From Sphingomonas sp. (GTDB taxonomy: Bacteria > Pseudomonadota > Alphaproteobacteria > Sphingomonadales > Sphingomonadaceae): DNA of 64,000 nt. The notes beneath the pieces were generated by a model. It did not search any database. It had not been told where the DNA came from and saw nothing but the letters and a program-made list of their open reading frames with translations. Of the stretch, positions 37,427 through 46,206 are shown piece after piece (the stretch's first letter is position 1; each line of letters begins with the position of its first letter). The translations under genes were made by a program, and so were the position numbers. The stretch is from positions 310,001 through 374,000 of the forward strand of contig JAFKLY010000003.1 of the NCBI GenBank assembly GCA_017304655.1, in the 5' to 3' direction.

Positions 37427-39214
37427 TCACCCTTCCAGCGCCTCGGCCTTTTCGGCGAGTTCCAGCCAGCGTTCCTCGGCCGCGTCCTTTTCGGCGCGCG
37501 CCGCCTCGATCGCTGCGGTCAGCGCCGCGAAGCGCTTGGGTTCCCGGGTGTAGAGATTTGGATCGGACAGGGCCGCCTCGTCCCGCGCAATGGCCGCCTC
37601 GATCTCCGCGATGCGCCCCGGCAGCAGGTCATAGTCCCGCTGGTCCTTGTAGCTGAGCTTGGCGGCCTTGGGCGGCGGCGGTGCACTGGGCGCCTCCGCC
37701 TTCGCGGCCGCCTTCTTCGGCGCGGCATTGGGCTGGCGGCGCTTGGCCTCCCAATCGGCATAGCCGCCCGCGATGACATCGATCCGTCCCGTCCCGTCCA
37801 GGCCGAGCGTCACCGTCACCGTGCGATCGAGGAAATCGCGGTCGTGACTGACGATCAGGACCGTGCCTTCATAGTCGGCGATCACTTCCTGCAGCAGGTC
37901 GAGCGTTTCCAGGTCGAGGTCGTTGGTCGGCTCGTCCAGCACCAGCAGATTGGATTCGCGGGCAAACTCGCGGGCCAGCAACAGGCGGGTGCGCTCGCCG
38001 CCCGACAAGGTGCCGACCTTCGCCTCGGACAGCGACGGCTCGAACAGAAATTCCTTGAGATAGCCCTGGATATGCTTGCGCACGCCGCGCACGTCGATCC
38101 AGTCGCCGCCTTCGGCCAGCACGTCGCGAACCGTCTTTTCCGGCTTCATGAGGCTGCGCTGCTGGTCGATGACGATGCTGTCGAGCGTCCTGGCCCGCGT
38201 CACCGTCCCACTGTCCGGCTCGATCTCGCCGGTCAGCAGCTTGAGCAGCGTCGTCTTGCCGGCCCCGTTACCGCCCACGATTCCGATGCGGTCGCCGCGC
38301 TGGATACGCAGCGTGAAGTCTTTGATGACCGTGCGGTCCCCGTAGGATTTGGAAACATGCTCAGCCGCGAACACCGTCTTGGTCTTGCTGCCGTCGGCCG
38401 CGACGGCGAGCTTGGCGGCGCCCTGCGGCCCGATCATCGCGGCACGCTCTGCCCGCATTTCGTAAAGCTTGGCGAGCCGCCCCTGATTGCGCTTGCGCCG
38501 CGCGGTCACGCCCCGCTCCAGCCAGTGCGCTTCGATCTTCAGCTTCGCGTCCAGCTTGTCGGCTGCCCGCGCTTCCTCGGCATAGACCCGCTCGGTCCAC
38601 GCATCGAAACCGCCGAAGCCCACTTCATTGCGGCGCAGATTGCCCCGGTCGAGCCACAGGGTCGAACGCGTCAGGCGCGTCAGGAAGGTGCGGTCATGGC
38701 TGATGACCACGAAGGCGCCTGAAAAGCGATTGAGCCACTCCTCCAGCCAGGTGATCGCGCTGATGTCGAGATGGTTGGTCGGCTCGTCGAGCAGCAGGAT
38801 GTCCGGTTCGCTGGCCAGCGCCCGACAGATCGCCGCGCGCCGCCGTTCACCGCCCGATGCGGTCGCGGCCTCGCGCATCAGGTCGATGCCGAGCTGGTCG
38901 GCGATCGCCTCCACCTCATGCACGGCCGGCGCGCCCTGCCCCGCCGTTGCGAAATCGTGCAGCGTCGCGAAGCGGGAAACATCGGGGTCCTGCTCCAGCA
39001 TGACGACATGCGTGCCCGGCACGATGGCGCGCTTGCCCTCGTCCGGTTCGATTGCGCCGCCGATCAGCTTGAGCAAGGTCGTCTTGCCCGCACCGTTGCG
39101 GCCGATCAGCGCCAGCCGGTCGCGCTCGCCGATCTGGAGATTGAGTCCGCGGAACAGCCAGCCAGTGCCCTGGACGAGACCGAGATTTTCATAGGATAGG
39201 AGTGGCGCTGCCAT
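37427..39214 (-). CDS. ABC-F family ATPase, Uup-like
   Basis: A 595-residue soluble protein with two ATP-binding cassettes. Walker A motifs are GRNGAGKTTLLKL (near 38-50) and GGNGAGKTTLLKL (near 311-323). Signatures are ASGGERRRA (near 118) and LSGGERTRLLLAR (near 405), and Walker B motifs LLLDEPTNHLD and LVLDEPTNDLD are intact. The inter-domain linker is about 80 residues (KLKIEAHWLERGV..). After a charged Ala/Lys linker, the C-terminal coiled coil (about 530-595) matches Uup. ABC-F proteins act on ribosomes or on DNA-related processes rather than transport. Confidence 0.92.
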   Translation of the reverse strand: MAAPLLSYENLGLVQGTGWLFRGLNLQIGERDRLALIGRNGAGKTTLLKLIGGAIEPDEGKRAIVPGTHVVMLEQDPDVSRFATLHDFATAGQGAPAVHEVEAIADQLGIDLMREAATASGGERRRAAICRALASEPDILLLDEPTNHLDISAITWLEEWLNRFSGAFVVISHDRTFLTRLTRSTLWLDRGNLRRNEVGFGGFDAWTERVYAEEARAADKLDAKLKIEAHWLERGVTARRKRNQGRLAKLYEMRAERAAMIGPQGAAKLAVAADGSKTKTVFAAEHVSKSYGDRTVIKDFTLRIQRGDRIGIVGGNGAGKTTLLKLLTGEIEPDSGTVTRARTLDSIVIDQQRSLMKPEKTVRDVLAEGGDWIDVRGVRKHIQGYLKEFLFEPSLSEAKVGTLSGGERTRLLLAREFARESNLLVLDEPTNDLDLETLDLLQEVIADYEGTVLIVSHDRDFLDRTVTVTLGLDGTGRIDVIAGGYADWEAKRRQPNAAPKKAAAKAEAPSAPPPPKAAKLSYKDQRDYDLLPGRIAEIEAAIARDEAALSDPNLYTREPKRFAALTAAIEAARAEKDAAEERWLELAEKAEALEG

Positions 39215-39342
39215 GGCGCGGCGCTAAAAGATGCAAGCCGCCGGGGCAAGGCTGAACGCACGATCAACGGGTGGGTCAGGCGCGGTTCAGTCGATCCGGG
39301 TCAAAGGCCAACCTATCGCAGACACACAAAAAGGGATGCCAG

Positions 39343-40077
39343 ATGCTCCGTATGCCTCACCTGATCGCCGCCGCCATGCTCATGACGCCGGCCATGGTTT
39401 CCGCCCAGATGCAGCAAGGCCCGATACCGATGGTGCCCGCGAGCGGCCCGGTACTGAACTTCACGGTAGAGGCATCGGTCGAGAGCGCGCCGGACATGGC
39501 GACGATCAACACCGGCGTGCAGACCCGCTCGATGAGCGCGAAGGACGCCATGGCGCAGAATGCGACCGCGATGGACAAGGTGATCGCCGCGCTGCTGAAG
39601 GGCGGCGTCGCGCGCCAGGACATTCAGACCAGCGGCATCAACCTCAGCCCGCAATATGATTATTCCAATCGCACCGATGGCCAGCCGCCGCGCTTCGTGG
39701 GCTATGAGGCGAGCAACCAGCTCACCGTGAAGGTGCGCAAGCTGGACAAGGCGGGAGAGCTGGTCGACGCAATGGTCACGGCCGGCGCAACCAACATCAA
39801 TGGCCCGGCCTTCGGCATCACCGATCCGGCCAAGCTGCTCGATGAGGCGCGCCTCAAGGCAGTCAAGACCGCGCAGGAACGCGCCAATCTCTATGCACAG
39901 GCCACCGGTTTCCGCAGCGCGAAGCTGGTCGGCGTCTCGGAAGGTGGCGGTTATGCCCCGCCCATGCCCATCGTGGCGATGCGCATGGAGGCAGTCGCGG
40001 CGCCCGATACCAAGATCGAGCCGGGGCGTATCTCCACCTCGATTTCACTCAGCGTCCAATATATGCTTGAACGCTGA
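39343..40077 (+). CDS. SIMPL-domain (DUF541) periplasmic protein
   Basis: 244 residues from ATG 39343; an AAGGG lies 8 nt upstream. A signal peptide spans residues 1-21 (LIAAAMLMTPAMVSAQ). The SIMPL domain covers about 35-240: the internal stretch FTVEASVESAPDMATINTGVQTRS and the NGPAFGITDPAKLLDEARLKAVKTA block are characteristic. Family members (for example BP26) form channel-like oligomers; the function is poorly understood. It lies 58 bp upstream of the PepSY/two-component unit on the same strand. Confidence 0.85.
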   Translation: MLRMPHLIAAAMLMTPAMVSAQMQQGPIPMVPASGPVLNFTVEASVESAPDMATINTGVQTRSMSAKDAMAQNATAMDKVIAALLKGGVARQDIQTSGINLSPQYDYSNRTDGQPPRFVGYEASNQLTVKVRKLDKAGELVDAMVTAGATNINGPAFGITDPAKLLDEARLKAVKTAQERANLYAQATGFRSAKLVGVSEGGGYAPPMPIVAMRMEAVAAPDTKIEPGRISTSISLSVQYMLER

Positions 40078-40135
40078 ATGAGGGATAGATGAGGCATTCA
40101 GGGCTTGTTCAATGGGTAAGGGCTATCAGACAGGC

Positions 40136-40453
40136 ATGATGTTTCGGTTTCTGCCCCTGATTCTCGGCGGGATGGCTGCACTGACCTGCGCAGCCGTCCC
40201 CGCTTCCGCCCAGAGCTTTGCCCGTGGTGACGAGCAGAGGGAGGCCCGCCGCGCCATGCTGGACGGCGAGGTGATGCCCTTCTCGATCATCAAGCGCCGG
40301 ATCGAGCGGGAAATGGGCGATGCCACCTATGTCGGCGTCGCCCCGCCCCCGCGCGATGGCGTCTATCGCATGCAGTTCCTCCGCCAGGACGGCAAGGTCG
40401 TCTGGGTTGATGTGGACGGCAAGACCGGCAATATCATCGGGCGGACACGTTAG
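40136..40453 (+). CDS. PepSY-like secreted protein
   Basis: About 105 residues from the ATG at 40136 (40139 equally possible; an earlier ATG at 40112 gives an N-terminal extension). Signal peptide ends near ALTCAAVPASAQS. The remaining 75 residues (ARRAMLDGEVMPFSIIKRRIEREM, then YRMQFLRQDGKVVWVDVDGKTGNIIG) match a PepSY-type beta-alpha-beta fold. PepSY proteins often sit in front of two-component operons and may modulate the sensor kinase in the periplasm. It precedes a response regulator by 45 bp. Confidence 0.75.
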   Translation: MMFRFLPLILGGMAALTCAAVPASAQSFARGDEQREARRAMLDGEVMPFSIIKRRIEREMGDATYVGVAPPPRDGVYRMQFLRQDGKVVWVDVDGKTGNIIGRTR

Positions 40454-40498
40454 GCCGCAGAGGCCGTCCGCCGCTGCCCAATATCTGAAAGGAACGCC

Positions 40499-41164
40499 AT
40501 GCGCCTGCTGATCGTCGAGGATGAGCCGACTCTGGGTCGCCAGCTCAAGTCCACGCTGGAAGGCGCCGGCTATGCGGTCGATCTCGCCACCGATGGCGAG
40601 GATGGCCACTTTCTCGGCTCGACCGAGAGCTATGACGCGATCGTGCTCGATCTCGGCCTGCCGGAAGTCGACGGGCTGACCGTGCTTGATCGCTGGCGCA
40701 AGGAAGGCTCCAAAGTGCCCGTGCTCGTGCTGACCGCGCGGGACAGCTGGTCCGATAAGGTGGCCGGTCTGGATGCGGGCGCGGACGATTATCTCGCCAA
40801 GCCGTTCCAGAGCGAGGAACTGATCGCCCGCCTGCGCGCGCTCATCCGCCGCTCTTCGGGTATCGCTTCGTCCGAGCTGATCGCCGGCGACGTGCGGCTC
40901 GATACGCGCTCGGGCAAGGTCACGCTCAATGGCGAACCGGTGAAGCTCACTGCGCAGGAATATAAGCTGCTCTCCTACCTCATGCACCACAAGGGCAAGG
41001 TGGTGAGCCGCACGGAGCTGATCGAGCATATTTACGATCAGGATTTCGACCGGGATTCCAACACGATAGAGGTGTTCGTCACCCGTATCCGCAAGAAGCT
41101 GGGTGCGGACGTGATCTCGACCATCAGGGGACTGGGCTACAGCCTGGATGAACCCGCTGGCTGA
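40499..41164 (+). CDS. OmpR/PhoP-family response regulator
   Basis: A 221-residue DNA-binding regulator. Receiver residues 1-112 have the phospho-acceptor Asp51 in VLDLGLPEVDG, Thr79 and Lys101. The winged-helix OmpR domain spans about 125-220, with EYKLLSYLMHHKGKVVSR and the RKKLGADVISTIRGLGYSL wing. The stop overlaps the start of the kinase gene by 17 bp. The pair is most like PhoP/QseB types; the signal is not known. Confidence 0.93.
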   Translation: MRLLIVEDEPTLGRQLKSTLEGAGYAVDLATDGEDGHFLGSTESYDAIVLDLGLPEVDGLTVLDRWRKEGSKVPVLVLTARDSWSDKVAGLDAGADDYLAKPFQSEELIARLRALIRRSSGIASSELIAGDVRLDTRSGKVTLNGEPVKLTAQEYKLLSYLMHHKGKVVSRTELIEHIYDQDFDRDSNTIEVFVTRIRKKLGADVISTIRGLGYSLDEPAG

Positions 41165-42533
41165 GACGGCGCCGGACGACAGGCCCGCCGGGCAAACCAG
41201 CCGCAGCACGGGGTCGCTCAGCCGGCGCATCATCGCCATTTCCGCTTTGTGGATCGGCGTGCTGCTGCTGGGCGGCGGGCTGACGCTGGACCGCGTGCTG
41301 ACATCGGCCGTCACCGCCAATTTCGACGACGGCCTCTCTTATGTGCTGACTGCGATGATCTCCTCGGCCGAAGTGGGGCCGGAAGGCGAAGTGCTGTTCA
41401 ATCGCCCGCTTGCCGATCAGCGCTTCCTGGAGCCGGCCAGCGGCCTCTATTACCAGATCAGCGGCGATGGCCATGAGGACTGGCGCTCGCGTTCCCTGTG
41501 GGATCGCGCGGTGCGGGTCACGCCGGAAATGCTCGCCAATCCCGGCCGGGGCATCGACAGCCAGCAATTCCCGGACGAGCCCCTGCGGCTGATGGCGCGC
41601 ACGGTCATTCTGCCCGGCAGCGACACGCGCTGGATTTTCATCGTTGCGCAAGCCCGTGAAGGGCTGGATGCGCAGGTTCATTCGCTCCGCTCGACGCTGA
41701 TCTACAGCTTCCTCGCGCTGGGCGCCGGCCTGATCCTGCTTGCCGCGCTGCAAGTGTTTATCGGCCTGCGCCCGCTGCGCCGCATCCGGCGCGAGATCAT
41801 CCGGATGCGCACCGGCGAGAAATCCCGCGTGACCGAGCCGCTGCCACGCGAGGTGCAGCCCATGGTCGAAGAACTGAACGCCCTCCTCGCCCATAACGAG
41901 CAGCAGGCCGAGGAAGCCCGCCGCCACGCCGGCAATCTCGCCCATGCGCTCAAGACGCCGCTGACCGTGGTGATGAATGCCGCGACCGCGCAGTCGCCGG
42001 ATCTCGCCAGCACCGTCATCCGCGAAACCGCAACGATGCGGCGGCAGATCGACCACCACCTTGCCCGCGCCCGCGCGCTTGGTCGCCGTGGCGCCGCGCA
42101 GAGCCGCACGGAAGTCTGGCCAAGCCTTGAAGCGGTCGAACGGGCCGTGGAGCGCCTGTATCCCGACGTGCGGATCGACCGCGACGGATCGCACAGCGCC
42201 GTGGTCCGCGTCGAGCGACAGGACCTCGACGAACTGCTCGGCAACCTCGTCGAAAATGCCGCCAAATATGGCGGCGGCAGCGTCTTCGTCACGGTCCAGC
42301 CCTCGGGCGAGTGGGTCGACGTGCTTGTCGAGGATGACGGCATGGGCATTCCCGAGGCGGAGCGCGAGCGCATCTTCGATCGCGGTGCCCGACTGGACAG
42401 CGGCAAGCCCGGCACCGGCCTCGGCCTCAGCATCGTGCGCGACGTGGCGGAAATCTACGGCGGCACAGTCTCGCTCGACGAAAGCGAGGATCTGGGCGGC
42501 CTCCTCGTCCGCCTGCGCCTGCCGGCGGGGTGA
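41148..42533 (+). CDS. sensor histidine kinase, PhoQ/EnvZ-like
   Basis: A 461-residue transmembrane kinase. Two membrane helices (about 28-48 and 184-206) flank a 135-residue periplasmic sensor. A HAMP segment follows (about 207-258). The phospho-acceptor is His266 in NLAHALKTPL, a form close to the PhoQ H-box. The ATPase domain has LGNLVENAAKYG (N box), DDGMGIP (G1), FDRGARLDS and GTGLGLSIV (G2). The first codons lie inside the regulator gene. PepSY and SIMPL genes upstream hint at an envelope-stress theme, by inference. Confidence 0.93.
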   Translation: MNPLAETAPDDRPAGQTSRSTGSLSRRIIAISALWIGVLLLGGGLTLDRVLTSAVTANFDDGLSYVLTAMISSAEVGPEGEVLFNRPLADQRFLEPASGLYYQISGDGHEDWRSRSLWDRAVRVTPEMLANPGRGIDSQQFPDEPLRLMARTVILPGSDTRWIFIVAQAREGLDAQVHSLRSTLIYSFLALGAGLILLAALQVFIGLRPLRRIRREIIRMRTGEKSRVTEPLPREVQPMVEELNALLAHNEQQAEEARRHAGNLAHALKTPLTVVMNAATAQSPDLASTVIRETATMRRQIDHHLARARALGRRGAAQSRTEVWPSLEAVERAVERLYPDVRIDRDGSHSAVVRVERQDLDELLGNLVENAAKYGGGSVFVTVQPSGEWVDVLVEDDGMGIPEAERERIFDRGARLDSGKPGTGLGLSIVRDVAEIYGGTVSLDESEDLGGLLVRLRLPAG

Positions 42534-42551
42534 GGCTCGCCTTCCCTGCCC

Positions 42552-42998
42552 TCAGCGCAAACGCCTAACCGGATCGTGCGCCGCCGCGACCGGATCAATC
42601 CTTACATTGGCAACATGGCGCAGGCGCAGCGCGTCGCCCTGACCTGAGAAGACGAGGCTCATGCGGTTCTCCTCCCCCTTCACGGTCTCGCCGGTCGGGA
42701 CGACATAGTCGCCCAGCCGCCAGTGGACGACCGCCACGCGCACGTCCGCGCTGATCGGCGTCACGCTCTCGATGGCGATCCGTTCGAGCGGAACGCCGGC
42801 GAACATGTGCCGGAAGAACGCCACATGCGCGGCAACTGCCTCGTCCAGCCCCTGCCAGTGCATCCCCACCACGTTGACCCAGTGCAGGTCCGGCGCGGCG
42901 GCGCGGAACATCCCCGGCACGTCATCCGCGTTCCAATCATGGCAATGGGCGTCCAGCCATTGCGTGATGTCGGCGTGCGGGTCGCGGGTCGAGGTCAT
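42552..42998 (-). CDS. NTF2/SnoaL-like family protein
   Basis: A 148-residue protein with the NTF2-like fold pattern: an N-terminal helix (ITQWLDAHCHDWNADDVPGMFRAAAPDLHWVNVVG), DEAVAAHVAFFRHMF, then a beta sheet (ISADVRVAVVHWRLGDYV.. RMSLVFSG). These small proteins are enzymes, binding proteins or toxin immunity proteins, and the exact role cannot be predicted. It lies in a minus-strand pair with the AraC gene upstream, 51 bp apart, and may be its target. Confidence 0.65.
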   Translation of the reverse strand: MTSTRDPHADITQWLDAHCHDWNADDVPGMFRAAAPDLHWVNVVGMHWQGLDEAVAAHVAFFRHMFAGVPLERIAIESVTPISADVRVAVVHWRLGDYVVPTGETVKGEENRMSLVFSGQGDALRLRHVANVRIDPVAAAHDPVRRLR

Positions 42999-43048
42999 TG
43001 AGCATGTCTCCAGGGGTCGGTGTCAGGCCCGCGAGTCTGGCGCCAGAG

Positions 43049-43867
43049 CTACTGCGCAAAATAGGAAGAAACGGACCGGGCGGCATCCGCGCCGGGCCTG
43101 CCATGGGCACTCAGTGTCATGCCATCGGCAAAATGGCGCGCGTCGCGCAGCATGTGCGACTGATCGAAATAGCCGAAACGCTGGGCGATCTCTGTCCAGC
43201 GCACGTCGGGATGACGCCCCCGGAAATCGAGCGCGGCATGGAAGCGGGTGATGCGGCTGTAGGCCTTGGGCGAGACACCGACCGCCTCGGCAAAGCAGCG
43301 GCGGAAATGGCGCGCGCCCATGCCGCAACGCTCCGCCAGCGAATCGAGGTCGACCTGCCCCGAGGACCGCCGGATCAGGCGCGCGGCGCGGTCGATCGGG
43401 CCAACCTCGCGCCCGTCGCGGAGCCGGTTGCGCAGCCAGAGCTGGGCAATCTCCACCCGTACGCCAAAATCCTGCACATCACCCAGCCGCGCTCGCAGGT
43501 CCCCGAAACCGGCCTCGACGGCGCGGGCATCCTCAGCGCGATCGACGAGCAATCGCCCCGGCAGGCCGAAGAGACGATGCATCGCGGTCGGCTGGAACTT
43601 GATCGTGAAGGTATCGATCGCACCGCCGATCCGAATGTCCGTATGATAGGCCGTCGACGGGCCGACAAGGGCAATGGCGGGCGCGGTATCGAGACCGGCG
43701 GCTGTCCGCGCCGAATAGGGCGTCGCAAGATAGAATTCCACGAACAGCTCCGGGCGGGCGGGCAAGGCCAGCGTGATCGCCGGCACGCCGGCGGGCGAGA
43801 CGCGTTGCCGAAAACAGGCGACGATCTCCGCAAGATCGCGTGCGGGCCGGATGAAGCTCGTCAACAT
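43049..43867 (-). CDS. AraC-family transcriptional regulator
   Basis: 272 residues with a C-terminal AraC HTH (about 150-260): RSSGQVDLDSLAERCGMGARHFRRCF and the second helix region FGYFDQSHMLRDARHFADG, the typical QSH motif. The N-terminal part (about 10-140) has no recognised sensor domain but includes the ARPELFVEFYLATPY region. It probably controls the SnoaL-like gene 51 bp downstream. Confidence 0.87.
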   Translation of the reverse strand: MLTSFIRPARDLAEIVACFRQRVSPAGVPAITLALPARPELFVEFYLATPYSARTAAGLDTAPAIALVGPSTAYHTDIRIGGAIDTFTIKFQPTAMHRLFGLPGRLLVDRAEDARAVEAGFGDLRARLGDVQDFGVRVEIAQLWLRNRLRDGREVGPIDRAARLIRRSSGQVDLDSLAERCGMGARHFRRCFAEAVGVSPKAYSRITRFHAALDFRGRHPDVRWTEIAQRFGYFDQSHMLRDARHFADGMTLSAHGRPGADAARSVSSYFAQ

Positions 43868-43961
43868 GGCGTGGAGTGCGTTCGCGTCCTTGATCCTCGT
43901 TTGCCAATGTAGAGCGGCACGCCTGGACTGTCGCGGAAAATGGTTCCTAAGCCCCGCTGCG

Positions 43962-44366
43962 CTAAACGCCGAACGAGGTCAGGATCGGGCATGGCCCTTC
44001 ATCCGACGCCCCACATTCCCGCGCGAGATGGCGCAAGGCCGCGCGTGCCTCTTCCAGCGCCGCGATCTTGGCGTCGAGCGCGGCAAGGCGCTGCGTGGCG
44101 AGCATGCGCACCCGCGCGCGATCCTGCCCCGCGTCGAGCCGCAGCAGTTCGCCGATCTCCTCCAGCGTGAACCCGGCCGACTGCGCCGCGCGGATGAAGC
44201 GCAGCCGCCGCACGTCCTGCGCATCATAGCGCCGGATGCCGCCTGCCAGTCCGCTGCCGCCAGTGCGGTCCGGCGTGCGGAGCAGCCCCCGGCGCTGGTA
44301 GAAGCGGATCGTCTCGACGCCCACATTCCCCGCCCGCGCCAGTCCAGCGATTGTCATCTGCGCCAT
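43962..44366 (-). CDS. MerR-family regulator, mercury-type relative lacking Cys82
   Basis: A 134-residue MerR protein. HTH about 4-70 (IAGLARAGNVGVETIRFYQRRGLL), with a dimerisation helix to 115. The C-terminal metal-type loop keeps two cysteines, Cys118 and Cys126 (RECGASDEGPCPIL). The third, equivalent to Cys82 of Tn501 MerR, is replaced (Arg in LLRLDAGQDRARV). It is divergent from a glutaredoxin-MauE gene with a MerR promoter between. A thiol- or metal-sensing role is inferred, but probably not classic Hg(II). Confidence 0.85.
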   Translation of the reverse strand: MAQMTIAGLARAGNVGVETIRFYQRRGLLRTPDRTGGSGLAGGIRRYDAQDVRRLRFIRAAQSAGFTLEEIGELLRLDAGQDRARVRMLATQRLAALDAKIAALEEARAALRHLARECGASDEGPCPILTSFGV

Positions 44367-44368
44367 GC

Positions 44369-44399
44369 TTGACTCCGTACCATGATACGGAACCTATAT
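44369..44399 (+). promoter_or_regulatory. MerR-type promoter/operator with 19-bp spacer
   Basis: TTGACT (44369-44374) and CTATAT (44394-44399) are separated by 19 bp, the overlong spacing typical of MerR-activated promoters. The spacer contains the dyad CCGTA-N6-TACGG (44375-44390), the expected position for the MerR operator. The regulator gene starts right next to it on the other strand (ATG ends at 44366), so autoregulation is likely. Overlapping the same stretch, GGAAC-N16-CGTT (44389-44413) matches the general-stress sigma-EcfG consensus, perhaps by chance. Confidence 0.82.
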
Positions 44400-44434
44400 G
44401 GCGTGCATCCGTTGACTGACAAGGAGCGATGCCC

Positions 44435-45208
44435 ATGGCCGACCAGACCCACACCGCAGAAAAGCGCGCCATCCTCTATCGCATGGTGATGCCGGACCAT
44501 ATCTGCCCGTATGGCCTGAAGGCGCGCGCCCTGCTGCGGCGCAAGGGCTATCAGGTCGACGATCGCTGGATCACTACCCGCGCCGAACAGGAAGCGTTCA
44601 AGGCCGAGCATGATGTGAAGACGACGCCGCAGACCTTCATCGGCGGCAAGCGGATCGGCGGCTATGACGATCTGCGGCGCTTCTTCGGCCTCAGGGTGAA
44701 GGATCCGGCGGCGACCAGCTACACACCCGTCGTCGCGGTATTCGCCGTCGCGGCCCTCATCGCCCTGGCGATCGGCCAGCTGACCGGGACGCCATGGCTG
44801 GATGGGATGACGCTCGCCCGCTTCGTCTCGCTCAGCATGATCCTGCTCGCCATGCTCAAGCTGCAGGATGTGGATCGCTTCGCCACCATGTTCCTGGGCT
44901 ATGATCTGCTGGCGCGCCGCTGGGTGCCCTATGCCTATCTCTATCCCTTCGCGCAGCTCGGCGCGGGCGTGCTCATGCTGGCGGGCGTGCTCACCTGGCT
45001 GTCGGCGCCCGTGGCGCTGTTCATCGGCGCCATCGGAGCCACTTCAATATATAGAACCGTCTATGTGGAGAAGCGCACGCTCAAATGCGCCTGCGTCGGC
45101 GGCGGCAACAATGTGCCGCTCGGCTTTGTCTCGCTCATCGAGGACTTGTCCATGGCCGGCATGGCGCTCTGGATGGGCATCGCGGCGCTCACCGGCGCCA
45201 TGACCTGA
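44435..45208 (+). CDS. glutaredoxin-like domain fused to MauE-type membrane domain
   Basis: 257 residues from ATG 44435: AAGGAG at 44421-44426 lies 8 nt upstream, whereas ATG 44429 would be only 2 nt from it. Residues 1-85 form a glutaredoxin-like domain with monothiol C24-PYG and the TTP cis-Pro loop (64-65). Residues 95-255 form a four-helix MauE/DoxX-like membrane domain with Cys218 and Cys220 (LKCACVGGG) and PLGFVSLIEDL. The fusion suggests electron relay between cytosolic thiols and membrane cysteines. Expression is probably controlled by the divergent MerR. Confidence 0.85.
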   Translation: MADQTHTAEKRAILYRMVMPDHICPYGLKARALLRRKGYQVDDRWITTRAEQEAFKAEHDVKTTPQTFIGGKRIGGYDDLRRFFGLRVKDPAATSYTPVVAVFAVAALIALAIGQLTGTPWLDGMTLARFVSLSMILLAMLKLQDVDRFATMFLGYDLLARRWVPYAYLYPFAQLGAGVLMLAGVLTWLSAPVALFIGAIGATSIYRTVYVEKRTLKCACVGGGNNVPLGFVSLIEDLSMAGMALWMGIAALTGAMT

Positions 45209-45224
45209 GACGGCCAGAGCGCAA

Positions 45225-45255
45225 GCCGGACGCGGCACGGAAAGCCGCGTCCGGC
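45225..45255. terminator. bidirectional hairpin between convergent genes
   Basis: A perfect 12-bp stem, GCCGGACGCGGC (45225-45236) and GCCGCGTCCGGC (45244-45255), with a 7-nt loop, separates the glutaredoxin-MauE gene from purC. No long T tract on either side. Confidence 0.65.
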
Positions 45256-45263
45256 CTCAGCGT

Positions 45264-46043
45264 TTATTTGCCGCGCTTCTTGCGGTGGCTGTCGAGGTCC
45301 AGCACGTCCGTGTCCGTGCCCTCGGGCAGCAGGCCCAGCCGCCGCGCGACTTCCTGATAGGCTTCCACTTCGCCGCCGAGGTCGCGACGGAAGCGGTCCT
45401 TGTCCAGCTTCTCGTTGGTAGCCATGTCCCACAAACGGCAGCCGTCAGGGCTGATCTCGTCCGCCAGGATGACGCGCGAGAAATCGCCGTCCCAGATCCG
45501 GCCGAACTCCAGCTTGAAGTCGACAAGGCGGATGCCGATGCCCGCGAACAGGCCGCACATGAAGTCGTTCACGCGGATCGCCATGTCGGCGATGTCGTGC
45601 ATTTCCTCCTGGCTCGCCCAGCCGAAGCAGGCGATATGCTCCTCGGTGATCATCGGATCGCCAAGCGCATCGTCCTTGTAATAATATTCGATCAGCGTGC
45701 GCGGCAGCTGCGTACCTTCCTCGATGCCCAGGCGGCTGGAGAGCGATCCCGCCGCGACGTTGCGCACGACCACCTCGATCGGCACGATCTCGACCTGACG
45801 GACGAGCTGCTCGCGCATGTTGAGGCGCTTGATGAAATGGGTCGGCACGCCGATCTGGCCGAGCAGCGTGAAGATATGCTCGGAAATCCGGTTGTTGAGC
45901 ACGCCCTTGCCCGAGATGGTGCCCTTCTTCTGCGCATTGAACGCCGTGGCATCATCCTTGAAATACTGGATCAGGGTGCCGGGTTCGGGTCCTTCGTAAA
46001 GGATCTTCGCCTTGCCTTCGTAGATTTGGCGGCGACGGGTCAT
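45264..46043 (-). CDS. purC: phosphoribosylaminoimidazole-succinocarboxamide synthase
   Basis: A 259-residue SAICAR synthetase of purine synthesis, joining CAIR and aspartate with ATP. The starting block [34 protein letters not shown] is the family hallmark. [11 protein letters not shown] and [14 protein letters not shown] hold active-site acidic residues. The length is usual for the short bacterial form, with a basic tail (SHRKKRGK). It is followed by the convergent hairpin and stands alone. Confidence 0.96.
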   Translation of the reverse strand: MTRRRQIYEGKAKILYEGPEPGTLIQYFKDDATAFNAQKKGTISGKGVLNNRISEHIFTLLGQIGVPTHFIKRLNMREQLVRQVEIVPIEVVVRNVAAGSLSSRLGIEEGTQLPRTLIEYYYKDDALGDPMITEEHIACFGWASQEEMHDIADMAIRVNDFMCGLFAGIGIRLVDFKLEFGRIWDGDFSRVILADEISPDGCRLWDMATNEKLDKDRFRRDLGGEVEAYQEVARRLGLLPEGTDTDVLDLDSHRKKRGK

Positions 46044-46084
46044 GCTGGGGTGCCTACTCGTTGCGAATGGAACGAAAAATCAAG

Positions 46085-46127
46085 GCCCCGGCGACGCGAA
46101 TCGGGAAAGATCAGCGGACGCCGGGGC
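46085..46127 (-). terminator. long-loop hairpin with T run downstream of the LysR gene
   Basis: GCCCCGGCG (46085-46093) and CGCCGGGGC (46119-46127) form a perfect 9-bp stem around a 25-nt loop; on the minus strand it is followed by CTTGATTTTT. It separates the LysR gene from purC on the same strand. The large loop makes efficient termination uncertain. Confidence 0.5.
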
Positions 46128-46206
46128 TCTTACGGCTCTGATAGACCAAGGCGCCCGCCAGTGCAATTTTCAGGCGAAGCGCGGCGCATGACCATCCCGA
46201 TCGACG

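Noticed and set aside
43962..44366. Mercury-resistance MerR
   Set aside because: The residue at the Cys82 position is Arg and no mer genes follow, so a classic Hg(II) sensor is unlikely.
44389..44413. GGAAC-N16-CGTT sigma-EcfG promoter as the main promoter of the glutaredoxin-MauE gene
   Set aside because: It matches the consensus, but the start site would leave almost no room before the Shine-Dalgarno sequence; the MerR promoter explains the region better. Kept only as a note.
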